From: Luminiphilus sp.
GTDB lineage: Bacteria; Pseudomonadota; Gammaproteobacteria; Pseudomonadales; Halieaceae
Length of the DNA: 7,129 bases
NCBI GenBank assembly: GCA_022425845.1
Contig: JAKMEU010000009.1
Location: 1 to 7,129 of the forward strand
Direction: 5' to 3'
The position numbers and the translations under genes are program-made. Each line of letters opens with the position of its first letter. Positions within the stretch are counted from its first letter, which is position 1. The notes under the pieces are model-generated. The model searched no databases, was not told where the DNA came from, and was given only the letters and a program-made list of their open reading frames with translations. Positions 1 through 6,128 of this stretch are shown here, one piece after another.

Positions 1-227
1 GCCACCGCGCCACCCATGGCGCCACCCGACAGCGTCTGTGTCAGCATGAGCAGTGGAAACACGAGTGCTATGGCCGCCAGCGAACTGCTGCCCAGCTGAC
101 CCACGAACCAGACCTCGGTCATGCTGACACCCGCCGCAATAAAGAAGGCCACGCTGTTGGGCGCTGACATGCGAGCCAGCAGTGGGATGGGTGCTGCGGT
201 CAGTAAATGCCGGGTTCGGTCGTCCAT
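1..227 (-). CDS. MATE family efflux transporter, N-terminal part (runs off the left edge)
   Basis: Reading the minus strand from the ATG at 225-227 gives 75 residues with no stop. They begin MDDRTRHLL and continue through APNSVAFFIAAGVSMTEVWF and GQLGSSSLAAIALVFPLLML to the window edge. This is the usual start of MATE (NorM/DinF-type) proton- or sodium-coupled multidrug exporters: a short charged leader, an APN motif entering helix 1, a loop with a GQLG motif, then helix 2. The protein would act in the inner membrane; its substrate cannot be told. The frame is open further upstream and another ATG lies at 282-284. I prefer 227 because the family usually begins with such a short leader and because 282-284 falls inside the inverted repeat at 278-313. 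The ribosome site is weak for either choice. The gene diverges from the small membrane protein at 371. Confidence 0.85.
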   Translation of the reverse strand, partial: MDDRTRHLLTAAPIPLLARMSAPNSVAFFIAAGVSMTEVWFVGQLGSSSLAAIALVFPLLMLTQTLSGGAMGGAV

Positions 228-277
228 AAAATACCCATCTTTCAACAGCGGAGAAGCGCCGGGTTCAGTCGTTAACG

Positions 278-313
278 CTTGCATTTTTGAATAAGTCACT
301 TTAATAATGCAAG
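278..313. promoter_or_regulatory. Divergent promoter region with inverted repeat (candidate operator)
   Basis: The AT-rich gap between the divergent MATE gene and the 371 gene contains CTTGCAT at 278-284 and its exact inverse ATGCAAG at 307-313, with 22 bases between. Near the centre sits a smaller dyad, AAGT-C-ACTT, at 293-301. On the plus strand TTGCAT (279-284) and AATAAT (303-308), 18 bases apart, could serve as -35 and -10 for the gene at 371. The arms would then overlap the -35 and abut the -10, as expected of a repressor operator. The symmetry also puts a TTGCAT on the minus strand facing the MATE gene. The repeat is seen; the promoter and operator roles are inferred. Confidence 0.4.
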
Positions 314-359
314 TAACTCGTTTACGCACCATAAAAAATTTATAAACAACAAGCAAATT

Positions 360-365
360 GAGGGG
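360..365 (+). promoter_or_regulatory. Shine-Dalgarno site of the gene at 371
   Basis: GAGGGG ends five bases before the ATG at 371. It is one of the clearest ribosome-binding sites in the window and fixes that start. Confidence 0.7.
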
Positions 366-370
366 GCTAT

Positions 371-739
371 ATGGCGTTTTGGTTACTCATGAGTGGTGCT
401 CTGCTGTCTCTGGTAGGCGGGTTATTTCATGGCGTTGCGGGCCATCGGATTTATATGGCCAACATAAACGGCAGTAACCTCGAGCAGATAGCAAAAACCC
501 TGAGCCTGGTGAGCTGGCATATGTTTACGATCATGCTGGTCGTTGGTGCCGGAACACTGGCCTGCGTGGCCTACAACCCCGCCATGAAACTCATGGCTTA
601 TCCCATTATTTTGGTCAACGCCGGCGGAGCCCTCATGTTTGCTGGTTTGGGGTTAGGTGGTCATGGACAGCTAATACGCTTACCCGGAATGTACCTCATG
701 GGCGGCACCGCGATTTTGGGCTGGCTGGGTATTGCCTGA
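371..739 (+). CDS. Small four-helix integral membrane protein, function unknown
   Basis: This 122-residue protein is almost wholly hydrophobic. Four membrane segments are apparent, at roughly residues 4-24, 46-67, 73-95 and 104-121. Conserved-looking polar positions are His20 and His25 at the end of helix 1 (FHGVAGHRIYM) and Trp49-His50 at the start of helix 2. Small four-helix bacterial proteins with a comparable H...G.H and W-H arrangement are common and uncharacterised, so I give no function. The start is set by GAGGGG five bases upstream. Codon use is more AT-rich than in the genes from 878 onward, and the gene shares an AT-rich divergent promoter region with the MATE exporter, which may mean joint control or a transferred pair. 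It is probably an inner-membrane protein. The gene is very likely real; what it does cannot be said. Confidence 0.85.
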   Translation: MAFWLLMSGALLSLVGGLFHGVAGHRIYMANINGSNLEQIAKTLSLVSWHMFTIMLVVGAGTLACVAYNPAMKLMAYPIILVNAGGALMFAGLGLGGHGQLIRLPGMYLMGGTAILGWLGIA

Positions 740-877
740 ACGTAAGGGCAGGGGTGAAAGCACGCCAGGGGCGTCCAGCGCACCCAGGCGATATAGCCCG
801 GCAAACACAGCCTCCGGCACAAACTTGAGCCAACTATGGCTCTGCTGGGGTCTGTGCCCGAGCACCTTCAGGCCTCG
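740..877. other. Intergenic gap between convergent genes
   Basis: This lies between the ends of the 371 gene (plus) and the GST (minus). I see no convincing terminator hairpin with a T-run. The minus-strand frame stays open from just after the GST stop down to 680 and has a possible GTG start at 863-865 preceded by GAGG; see findings. I do not call it a gene because it overlaps the tail of the plus-strand gene and shows no recognisable domain. Confidence 0.5.
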
Positions 878-1528
878 TTAACTCCCGCTGCTGTCGGGAA
901 ACAGCACGCCCGGGCCTTCGGGCTGCCACGCTGGGTACTTGGCCATAACCCGAGTGAAAGCCTGCGACGCCAGCCAGTCACTTAACCAGCGGCGAACCTC
1001 CGGATAGGGCGCACCCTGCCACCAGCCGGGATCAACACCGGCAAACTGACGCACAAAGGGAAACACCGCCACGTCGGCGCGGGTAGCCGTCGCGCCCCCC
1101 AGATACTGCTGCTGGGCAAGCCGCTGTTCCAACCCGGCGATAAACAACTCGGCCTGCTCGCGGTAGTACCCAGGGGACTGCCCGGGATAACGGTCGGCGT
1201 ACTTGTACTGATCGAGCCAGTCCTTGAAGGATCCATCGCATTGGCTGATCAGAGCTTCAGTCTCGGCGGTGGTATCAACCCAACCCTCGGGGTCGTGCTG
1301 TTGGAGCGCCCAGTCAATTACCGCGAGGCTCTCATCAATAACGCGACCGTCGGCCAGCACCAGCACCGGCACGGTGGCTTTGGCGGATGCTTCGATGAGT
1401 GCCGCGGGCTTGTCTTTTAACAGCACCTCGCGCAGCTGCACCGGCACCCCGGCGGCGCAGATGGCCATGCGCGCCCTAATGGCGTAGGGGCAGCGGCGAA
1501 AGGAGTAGAGCACGGGCAGATCGGACAT
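878..1528 (-). CDS. Glutathione S-transferase family protein
   Basis: This 216-residue protein has the two-domain GST layout. The N-terminal thioredoxin-fold half (about 1-80) carries SFRRCPYAIRAR with Cys13 in the position of the catalytic or mixed-disulfide cysteine, as in omega-like and glutaredoxin-2-like GSTs. It also has TVPVL with the cis-proline at Pro54, and D65-E66-S67, which in the family holds the gamma-glutamyl end of glutathione. Residues from about 85 to 216 form the helical C-terminal domain. Family members conjugate glutathione to electrophiles or reduce disulfides in the cytoplasm; the substrate here is unknown. The start is an ATG (1526-1528) with only a weak ribosome site. 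It is transcribed away from the permease operon. A role in handling reactive aldehydes from that operon is possible but only a guess from position. Confidence 0.92.
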   Translation of the reverse strand: MSDLPVLYSFRRCPYAIRARMAICAAGVPVQLREVLLKDKPAALIEASAKATVPVLVLADGRVIDESLAVIDWALQQHDPEGWVDTTAETEALISQCDGSFKDWLDQYKYADRYPGQSPGYYREQAELFIAGLEQRLAQQQYLGGATATRADVAVFPFVRQFAGVDPGWWQGAPYPEVRRWLSDWLASQAFTRVMAKYPAWQPEGPGVLFPDSSGS

Positions 1529-1662
1529 GGCGCTAGCCTAACGCGACCGGGCCGGTACCGTCATCCGAGTGGCCCCGGCCACGATCGCTGCCCCAATCAC
1601 ACGCCTGAGGCGCAGGGTTTCCCACGGCAGACGACGCCCGCAACTCGGAGTAAGCTACAACC
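1529..1662. promoter_or_regulatory. Divergent intergenic region between GST and the permease operon
   Basis: This 134-base gap must hold the promoters of the minus-strand GST and the plus-strand permease operon. It is GC-rich and I cannot pick a confident -35/-10 pair or a sigma-54 site. It contains an inverted repeat GTGGCC-CC-GGCCAC at 1569-1582, whose two-base centre suits a dimeric regulator better than a hairpin. GGAG at 1647-1650 is a plausible but distant (12-base) ribosome site for the ATG at 1663. Confidence 0.4.
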
Positions 1663-3120
1663 ATGAGCGAACACAACGGACAGACTGCCCCCGCCGCCAA
1701 ACAGGGCGCGGTGGATTACGAAAACGTCGACGGCGGCTACATGGCCCAACGCCAGCTGAAACAGGGCACGGCGGGGTGGATTCTGCTGGCGGGTCTGGGC
1801 GTGTCCTATGTGATTTCCGGCGACTTCGCCGGCTGGAACTTTGGTTTCGCCCAGGGGGGCTTTGGCGGCATGCTGATCGCCACGCTCCTTATTGCCCTCA
1901 TGTACAGCTGCATGGTGTTTGGCCTTGCAGAACTCTCCGCCATGATTCCCACGGCCGGGGGTGGCTACGGCTTTGCGCGGCGGGCCATGGGCCCGGTGGG
2001 GGGCTTTTTGACCGGCACGGCGATCCTGCTGGAGTACGCCATCGCCCCGGCCGCCATTGCCGTGTTCATTGGCGGCTATACCGGCGAACTGCTGGGCATC
2101 GATGGCCCGGTGGTATACGCCGCCTTCTACGCGGTGTTTGTGGGTATCCACCTGCGGGGCACCGGTGAGGCGCTGAAGATCATGCTGGCCATCACCGCGA
2201 TTGCCGTGCTGGCGCTTGTGTTGTTTGTGGTGGGCATGCTGCCGCATTTTTCCTGGGATAACCTGACCAACATTCCGGTCAATACCGACGCCGCGGGTGC
2301 CAGCGTTTGGCTACCCGAGGGCTACTGGGGTATCTGGGGCGCCATTCCCTTTGCCATCTGGCTGTTCCTCGCCGTGGAGGGCGTGCCCCTCGCTGCGGAA
2401 GAGAGCAAGGACCCGGCCCGGGATATGCCCAAAGGGATCATCACCGCCATGCTGATTCTGCTGTTGCTGGGCGGACTGGTGCTGTTCCTCGCTCCCGGCG
2501 GTTCCAGTGCGGCGCTGATGGCCGACCACGCCGCACCGCTGGTGGGCGCCCTGCAACATGTGTACGGCGAGTCGTCGCTGCTGGCCACGGTGGTCAACGT
2601 CGTGGGGCTGGCAGGACTGATCGCCAGTTTCTTCTCGATTATTTTTGCCTACTCGCGCCAGGTGTTTGCCCTGTCCCGGGCGGGCTACCTGCCCCGCTGG
2701 CTGTCGGTGACCAGCGCCCGCAAAGTGCCCACCCTTGCGCTGGTGGTACCCGGGGTCTTTGGCTTTTTACTGTCCCTGACCGGTGCCGGGGACCTGATGA
2801 TTACCATGGCGGTCTTTGGCGCCACCCTGTCCTACGGACTGATGATGGCGTCGCATATTTTGTTGCGCCTCCGGGAGCCCGATATGGAACGCCCCTACCG
2901 CACCCCCGGGGGCGTGCTGACCACCGGCATCGCCCTGCTGCTGTCCATCGTCGCCTTTGCCAGCACCTTCGTCGTAAGCCAGGAAGCCGCACTGTGGTCG
3001 GCGGTGTTTTATGGCGTGCTGGTAGCCTACTTTGCGCTGTACAGCCGTCATCACCTGGTGGCCCAGGCCCCCGAGGAAGAGTTCGAGGCGCTGGCCCGGG
3101 CCGAGGCGGAGTTACAGTAG
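1663..3120 (+). CDS. eat: Ethanolamine permease-type APC transporter
   Basis: This 485-residue inner-membrane protein belongs to the amino acid-polyamine-organocation (APC) superfamily. It matches from memory the ethanolamine permease (Eat) branch: after a hydrophilic leader of about 35 residues comes VSYVISGDFAGWNFGFAQGG across helix 1 (about 37-61), then AELSAMIPTAGGGYGFARR (about 89-107), then LLEYAIAPAAIAVFIGGY in helix 3. The loop EESKDPARDMPKGI (about 246-259) is the usual APC signature. About twelve helices are apparent and the C-terminal tail is acidic. Length is typical. A second ATG at residue 27 is a possible start, but the first is preceded by GGAG. It heads a three-gene operon with a glutamine-synthetase-like ligase and an alcohol dehydrogenase, which points to uptake of an amino alcohol used as carbon and nitrogen source. 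Ethanolamine is the first candidate; related amines are not excluded. Confidence 0.9.
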   Translation: MSEHNGQTAPAAKQGAVDYENVDGGYMAQRQLKQGTAGWILLAGLGVSYVISGDFAGWNFGFAQGGFGGMLIATLLIALMYSCMVFGLAELSAMIPTAGGGYGFARRAMGPVGGFLTGTAILLEYAIAPAAIAVFIGGYTGELLGIDGPVVYAAFYAVFVGIHLRGTGEALKIMLAITAIAVLALVLFVVGMLPHFSWDNLTNIPVNTDAAGASVWLPEGYWGIWGAIPFAIWLFLAVEGVPLAAEESKDPARDMPKGIITAMLILLLLGGLVLFLAPGGSSAALMADHAAPLVGALQHVYGESSLLATVVNVVGLAGLIASFFSIIFAYSRQVFALSRAGYLPRWLSVTSARKVPTLALVVPGVFGFLLSLTGAGDLMITMAVFGATLSYGLMMASHILLRLREPDMERPYRTPGGVLTTGIALLLSIVAFASTFVVSQEAALWSAVFYGVLVAYFALYSRHHLVAQAPEEEFEALARAEAELQ

Positions 3121-3218
3121 GCGTGGTGGCCGCCCATGACCTCTAACCGCAACGGCACCGCGTCTACCTCCAGCGCGCGCGCCTCTTTTTAACGACCGAC
3201 ACAGGAACAAACGACACC
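3121..3218. other. Permease-ligase gap with weak terminator-like structure
   Basis: GGC and CGCG at 3154-3162 can pair with CGCG and GCC within 3174-3183, across an internal loop and an apical loop of about 11 bases. TCTTTTT follows at 3184-3190. This resembles a weak intrinsic terminator or attenuator that could lower expression of the two downstream genes relative to the permease. The (GC)n tract itself is seen; the function is inferred. Confidence 0.25.
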
Positions 3219-4598
3219 GTGCTGACACCCCAGGACATCCAGACCGCCGACGACGCCAAGCGCCTCGTGGAAGAGCGCAACCTGAGCCACGTCAAGATCG
3301 GCCTGTTCGACGTGGACGGCGTGATGCGGGGCAAATACCTGCGTAAGGAGAAATTCTTCGCCGCCCTGGACAAGGGCCTGGCCTTCTGTGACGTGGTGCT
3401 GGGCTGGGACTCGAGTGACCAGCTGTATGAGAACGTGGGGGTGGAGTACACCGGCTGGCACACCGGCTACCCGGATGCCCCGGTGCGGATTCTTCCCGCG
3501 ACCTGCCGGGACATTCCCTTTGAGCCGGGCATGTTGCTGTTTCTCTGTGAGTTCGACGGCGCGGCAGCGGCCCTGTGCCCACGCAATCTGCTGGCGCGCA
3601 CCCTGGCCCGCGCCGACGCCATGGGTTTCAGCGCCCACGCGGCTTTTGAGTACGAGTTTTTCCTGTTCAATGAGACCCCCGATTCCATCCGGGAGAAAAA
3701 CTACCGTGACCTGAAACCCATCACCCCCGGGTTCTTTGGCTACTCGATGCTGCGCAACTCGGTGCACGCCGAGCTGTATCAGGAACTGCTGGACCTGGGT
3801 GAGGGAATGGGCTTTCCCATCGAGGGGCTGCACACCGAAACCGGTCCCGGTGTGATCGAAGCGGCGCTGGTGGTGGACGAGGCCGACCGCGCCGCAGACA
3901 AGGCCGCCCTGTTCAAAACCTTTACCAAGGTCTGGGCCCAGCGTCGGGACATGATGGCCACCTTCATGGCGAAATGGTCCAACGATTACCCCGGCCAGTC
4001 GGGGCATATTCACCTGTCGCTGCGGCATAAAGATGACGACCGCTCGGCCTTCCACGACCCCGACCAGCCCCTGACCATGAGCGCCACCCAACGGCACTTT
4101 GTGGGTGGGCAGCAGCGTCTGATGCCCGAGTTCCTCGCCCTGGTGGCCTCTACCGTGAACGCCTACACCCGTCTGGTACCGGGATTCTGGGCCCCCACCG
4201 ATGCCACCTGGGGTTGCGAGAACCGCACGACGGCACTGCGGGTTATTCCCGGCAGTGCCGCCTCCCAGCGGGTGGAATACCGGGTAGGCCCGGCGGATGC
4301 CAACCCCTACCTCGCCCTGACCGCGGCGCTGGCCTCTGGCTTGTACGGCATCGAGCAACAGATTGAGCCCGAGCCCATGGTGACGGGTAACGCCTATGAC
4401 CAAACGCACCCCGAGCACCTCGCCCTGCCCCAGTCGCTGGCGGAGGCCGCGGCCCGACTGCGGCAATCGTCGGTGGCCCGGGAACTGTTTGGGGCCGAGT
4501 TTGTAGAGCACTACGCGGCCAGCCGGGTCTGGGAAGCCGCAGAAAACCGCAAACACGTGAGCGACTGGGAGTTGCAGCGTTATTTCGAGATTATCTGA
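3219..4598 (+). CDS. Glutamine synthetase-family gamma-glutamyl-amine ligase (candidate gamma-glutamylethanolamide synthetase)
   Basis: This 459-residue protein has the complete GS fold. The N-terminal beta-grasp carries FDVDGVMRGKYL (30-41). Metal and glutamate ligands are E144/E146 (FEYEFFLF), E207 and E214 (HTETGPGVIEAA), and H263/H265 (SGHIHLSL). Phosphate and ATP contacts are R336 (ENRTT), R341, E353 and R355 (RVEYRVGPADANPYL). It differs from true GlnA: the flap motif PGYEAP, whose glutamate helps deprotonate ammonium, reads PGFWAP here (Trp324), and the N-terminal motif is of the PuuA/GlnT type. I therefore infer ATP-dependent joining of glutamate to an amine rather than to ammonia. 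Lying between an ethanolamine-type permease and an alcohol dehydrogenase, ethanolamine or another amino alcohol is the likely acceptor, as for Streptomyces GlnA4. The start is GTG, the only start codon in frame after the stop at 3144-3146, with AGGA 12 bases upstream. Confidence 0.9.
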   Translation: MLTPQDIQTADDAKRLVEERNLSHVKIGLFDVDGVMRGKYLRKEKFFAALDKGLAFCDVVLGWDSSDQLYENVGVEYTGWHTGYPDAPVRILPATCRDIPFEPGMLLFLCEFDGAAAALCPRNLLARTLARADAMGFSAHAAFEYEFFLFNETPDSIREKNYRDLKPITPGFFGYSMLRNSVHAELYQELLDLGEGMGFPIEGLHTETGPGVIEAALVVDEADRAADKAALFKTFTKVWAQRRDMMATFMAKWSNDYPGQSGHIHLSLRHKDDDRSAFHDPDQPLTMSATQRHFVGGQQRLMPEFLALVASTVNAYTRLVPGFWAPTDATWGCENRTTALRVIPGSAASQRVEYRVGPADANPYLALTAALASGLYGIEQQIEPEPMVTGNAYDQTHPEHLALPQSLAEAAARLRQSSVARELFGAEFVEHYAASRVWEAAENRKHVSDWELQRYFEII

Positions 4599-4691
4599 GG
4601 CCTTGGGACCTGCTCTGCAACCGCCCGGCGACTCGGCCCTGAGCCCCACCAGCCCATGGACTAAAACGGAGCGGCTACGGCTGACTACTGC
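4599..4691. other. Short gap between ligase and dehydrogenase genes
   Basis: No promoter, terminator or gene is evident. In the dehydrogenase frame a stop at 4662-4664 bounds the possible starts on the upstream side. Confidence 0.5.
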
Positions 4692-5882
4692 GTGACTGAC
4701 TCAACCCCGATGACACTGACCGCCGACTGGAACTACCCCACCCCCATCGCCGTGGGCGCGGGGCGCATTCAGGAACTACCCGACGTCTGCCAGGGACTGG
4801 GCATTCGCGCACCGCTCTTGGTGACCGACCCGGGGTTGGCCGACCTCCCCATGGTAGCGGGCATCCTGGAGCACTGCGGGGCGGCGGGCCTGCAGGTAGC
4901 GCTGTTTTCAGACGTACAGGGCAATCCGACGCTGCATAATGTGGAAGCGGGTGCCGCGGCCTTCCGTGACGGGGACCACGACGGGGTGATTGCCCTGGGG
5001 GGTGGCTCGGCTCTCGACGCCGGCAAGGCCATTGGCTTTGTAGCGGGGCAGGGTCGGCCGCTGTGGGATTTTGACAACGGTGAAGACGGTTGGATGCTGG
5101 CCCGGGAGGACCGCATCGCCCCCATTGTGGCGGTGCCCACCACCGCCGGGACCGGTTCGGAGGTGGGTCGGGTAGCGGTGATCACCGATACCGAGGCGCG
5201 CTGCAAGCGACTGATCTTCCACCCCCAGATACTGCCATCACAGGTCATTCTCGACCCCGAGCTGACCCTGAGCCTGCCCGCCAAACTCACCGCCGCCACC
5301 GGGATGGATGCCCTGTCCCACAGTCTGGAGGCCTACTGCGCCCCCACCTATCACCCCATGGCGGAGGGCATTGCCCTGCGCGGCATACGGCTGGTGAAAG
5401 ACTACCTGCCCCGGGCGGTGGCGGATGGCAGCGACCTGGAAGCCCGCACCCAACTGCTGGTGGCCTCGACCATGGGGGCCACAGCATTCCAGAAAGGATT
5501 GGGGGCCATGCATGCCCTGGCCCATCCCCTTGGAGCCCGCTACAACGCCCACCACGGCCTGCTCAACGCCATCCTCATGCCCTACGTGCTGCAGGCCAAC
5601 CAAAGCGTGTTGGATAGCAAGCTTGAAGACCTCGCGCGGGCGCTCGATCTGGAAAACCCGGGCTTCACTGCGGTATTCGACTGGGTGCTGGCGCTGCGGG
5701 AGTGCATTGGTATTCCAAACGCGTTGGACGCCATCGGCATTGATGCAGCCGAAGCCGCGCTCATTGGCGAACAGGCGGCGAAGGACCCCACCGCCGAAAC
5801 CAACCCCCGCGCCTTCACGGCAGCCCAGTACGCGGCGCTGTTTGAGAATGCGGTGATGGGACGGTTTGAGCCCATCGAATAG
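4692..5882 (+). CDS. Iron-containing (group III) alcohol dehydrogenase
   Basis: This 396-residue NAD(P)-dependent dehydrogenase has the FucO/EutG-type layout. The N-terminal nucleotide-binding domain carries GGGSALDAGKAIG (103-115) and VPTTAGTGSEVG (148-159). The C-terminal helical domain carries the metal site, D206 and H210 (TGMDALSHSLEAY) with H274 and H288 (MHALAHPLGARYNAHHG), plus the conserved extra His278; spacings match E. coli FucO. All ligands are present, so it should be active. Family members interconvert primary alcohols and aldehydes in the cytoplasm. As third gene behind a permease and a gamma-glutamyl ligase, it could oxidise the hydroxyl of gamma-glutamylethanolamide to the aldehyde; a direct role on free alcohol or acetaldehyde, as for EutG, is the alternative. 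The start is a GTG at 4692 with a poor ribosome site. The ATG at 4710 (residue 7) is equally possible. Confidence 0.92.
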   Translation: MTDSTPMTLTADWNYPTPIAVGAGRIQELPDVCQGLGIRAPLLVTDPGLADLPMVAGILEHCGAAGLQVALFSDVQGNPTLHNVEAGAAAFRDGDHDGVIALGGGSALDAGKAIGFVAGQGRPLWDFDNGEDGWMLAREDRIAPIVAVPTTAGTGSEVGRVAVITDTEARCKRLIFHPQILPSQVILDPELTLSLPAKLTAATGMDALSHSLEAYCAPTYHPMAEGIALRGIRLVKDYLPRAVADGSDLEARTQLLVASTMGATAFQKGLGAMHALAHPLGARYNAHHGLLNAILMPYVLQANQSVLDSKLEDLARALDLENPGFTAVFDWVLALRECIGIPNALDAIGIDAAEAALIGEQAAKDPTAETNPRAFTAAQYAALFENAVMGRFEPIE

Positions 5883-5916
5883 GGATCAGAACCCACCACC
5901 GCGCGCGCTGTTGCTC

Positions 5917-5952
5917 GTGCCTGTGCCAGTGCCAGTGCCAGTGCCAGTGCAA
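5917..5952. repeat. Hexanucleotide tandem repeat (GTGCCA)n
   Basis: There are four perfect copies of GTGCCA at 5923-5946, flanked by one degenerate copy on each side, GTGCCT (5917-5922) and GTGCAA (5947-5952). The six-base unit preserves frame, so copy-number change would not shift a reading frame. It begins 35 bases after the dehydrogenase stop codon. Confidence 0.9.
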
Positions 5953-6046
5953 AACCGGTCACAGACACCCACCTCGTATTCCACGGGCAGTTGCGCGACC
6001 CCGAGTTTCCGCTGCCCGACATAATTCGCCATATTTGAACGCGGTT

Positions 6047-6060
6047 GCGCAGTACTGCGC
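6047..6060. promoter_or_regulatory. Perfect 14-base palindrome upstream of the exported-protein gene
   Basis: GCGCAGT-ACTGCGC is exactly self-complementary. GCGG (6041-6044) and CCGC (6065-6068) could extend the symmetry across a small internal mismatch. It lies 68 bases before the ATG at 6129, a fair place for a repressor or activator site. With no loop it is a better protein-binding site than a hairpin. The role is inferred. Confidence 0.4.
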
Positions 6061-6115
6061 GGCCCCGCGGCCATCTTTGTTTGTCCCAATAACGCCATCG
6101 ACTCACAGAGAACCC

Positions 6116-6120
6116 GAGGA
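6116..6120 (+). promoter_or_regulatory. Shine-Dalgarno site of the gene at 6129
   Basis: GAGGA with an eight-base spacer to the ATG at 6129 supports that start, and so supports the unusually long basic N-terminus of the protein as truly translated. Confidence 0.65.
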
Positions 6121-6128
6121 CGCGCGTT

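Larger units (their letters stand above)
5883..6128. other. Intergenic region with tandem repeat and palindrome
   Basis: This 246-base stretch contains the hexanucleotide repeat (5917-5952), an open frame continuing past the dehydrogenase stop to a TGA at 6036-6038, the palindrome at 6047-6060, and the leader of the gene at 6129. No terminator for the operon is obvious. Minus-strand frames across it encode only low-complexity repeat translations and are not credible genes. Confidence 0.6.

Noticed and set aside
1597..2247. Minus-strand frame over the permease start and the GST-permease gap
   Set aside because: His/Gly/Arg-rich antisense of the clearly identified permease; it would also occupy the shared promoter region.
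2307..3146. Plus-strand +1 frame of 279 codons inside the permease
   Set aside because: Off-frame reading of a membrane protein gene; Arg/Gly/Pro-rich and without hydrophobic segments or motifs.
3189..4649. A 486-codon open frame on the minus strand across the whole ligase gene
   Set aside because: It is antisense to a gene with complete GS motifs. Its translation is rich in Gly, Arg and His without any domain, as expected of a high-GC shadow frame.
1663..5882. Reading the operon as a standard Puu putrescine cluster
   Set aside because: The permease resembles the ethanolamine branch, and there is an alcohol dehydrogenase in place of the FAD-dependent gamma-glutamylputrescine oxidase.
5917..5952. 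Minus-strand TGGCAC units as sigma-54 (-24) elements
   Set aside because: A sigma-54 promoter needs GC twelve bases after the GG. The six-base period gives GG there instead, and the nearest GC is one base off. No minus-strand gene follows either.
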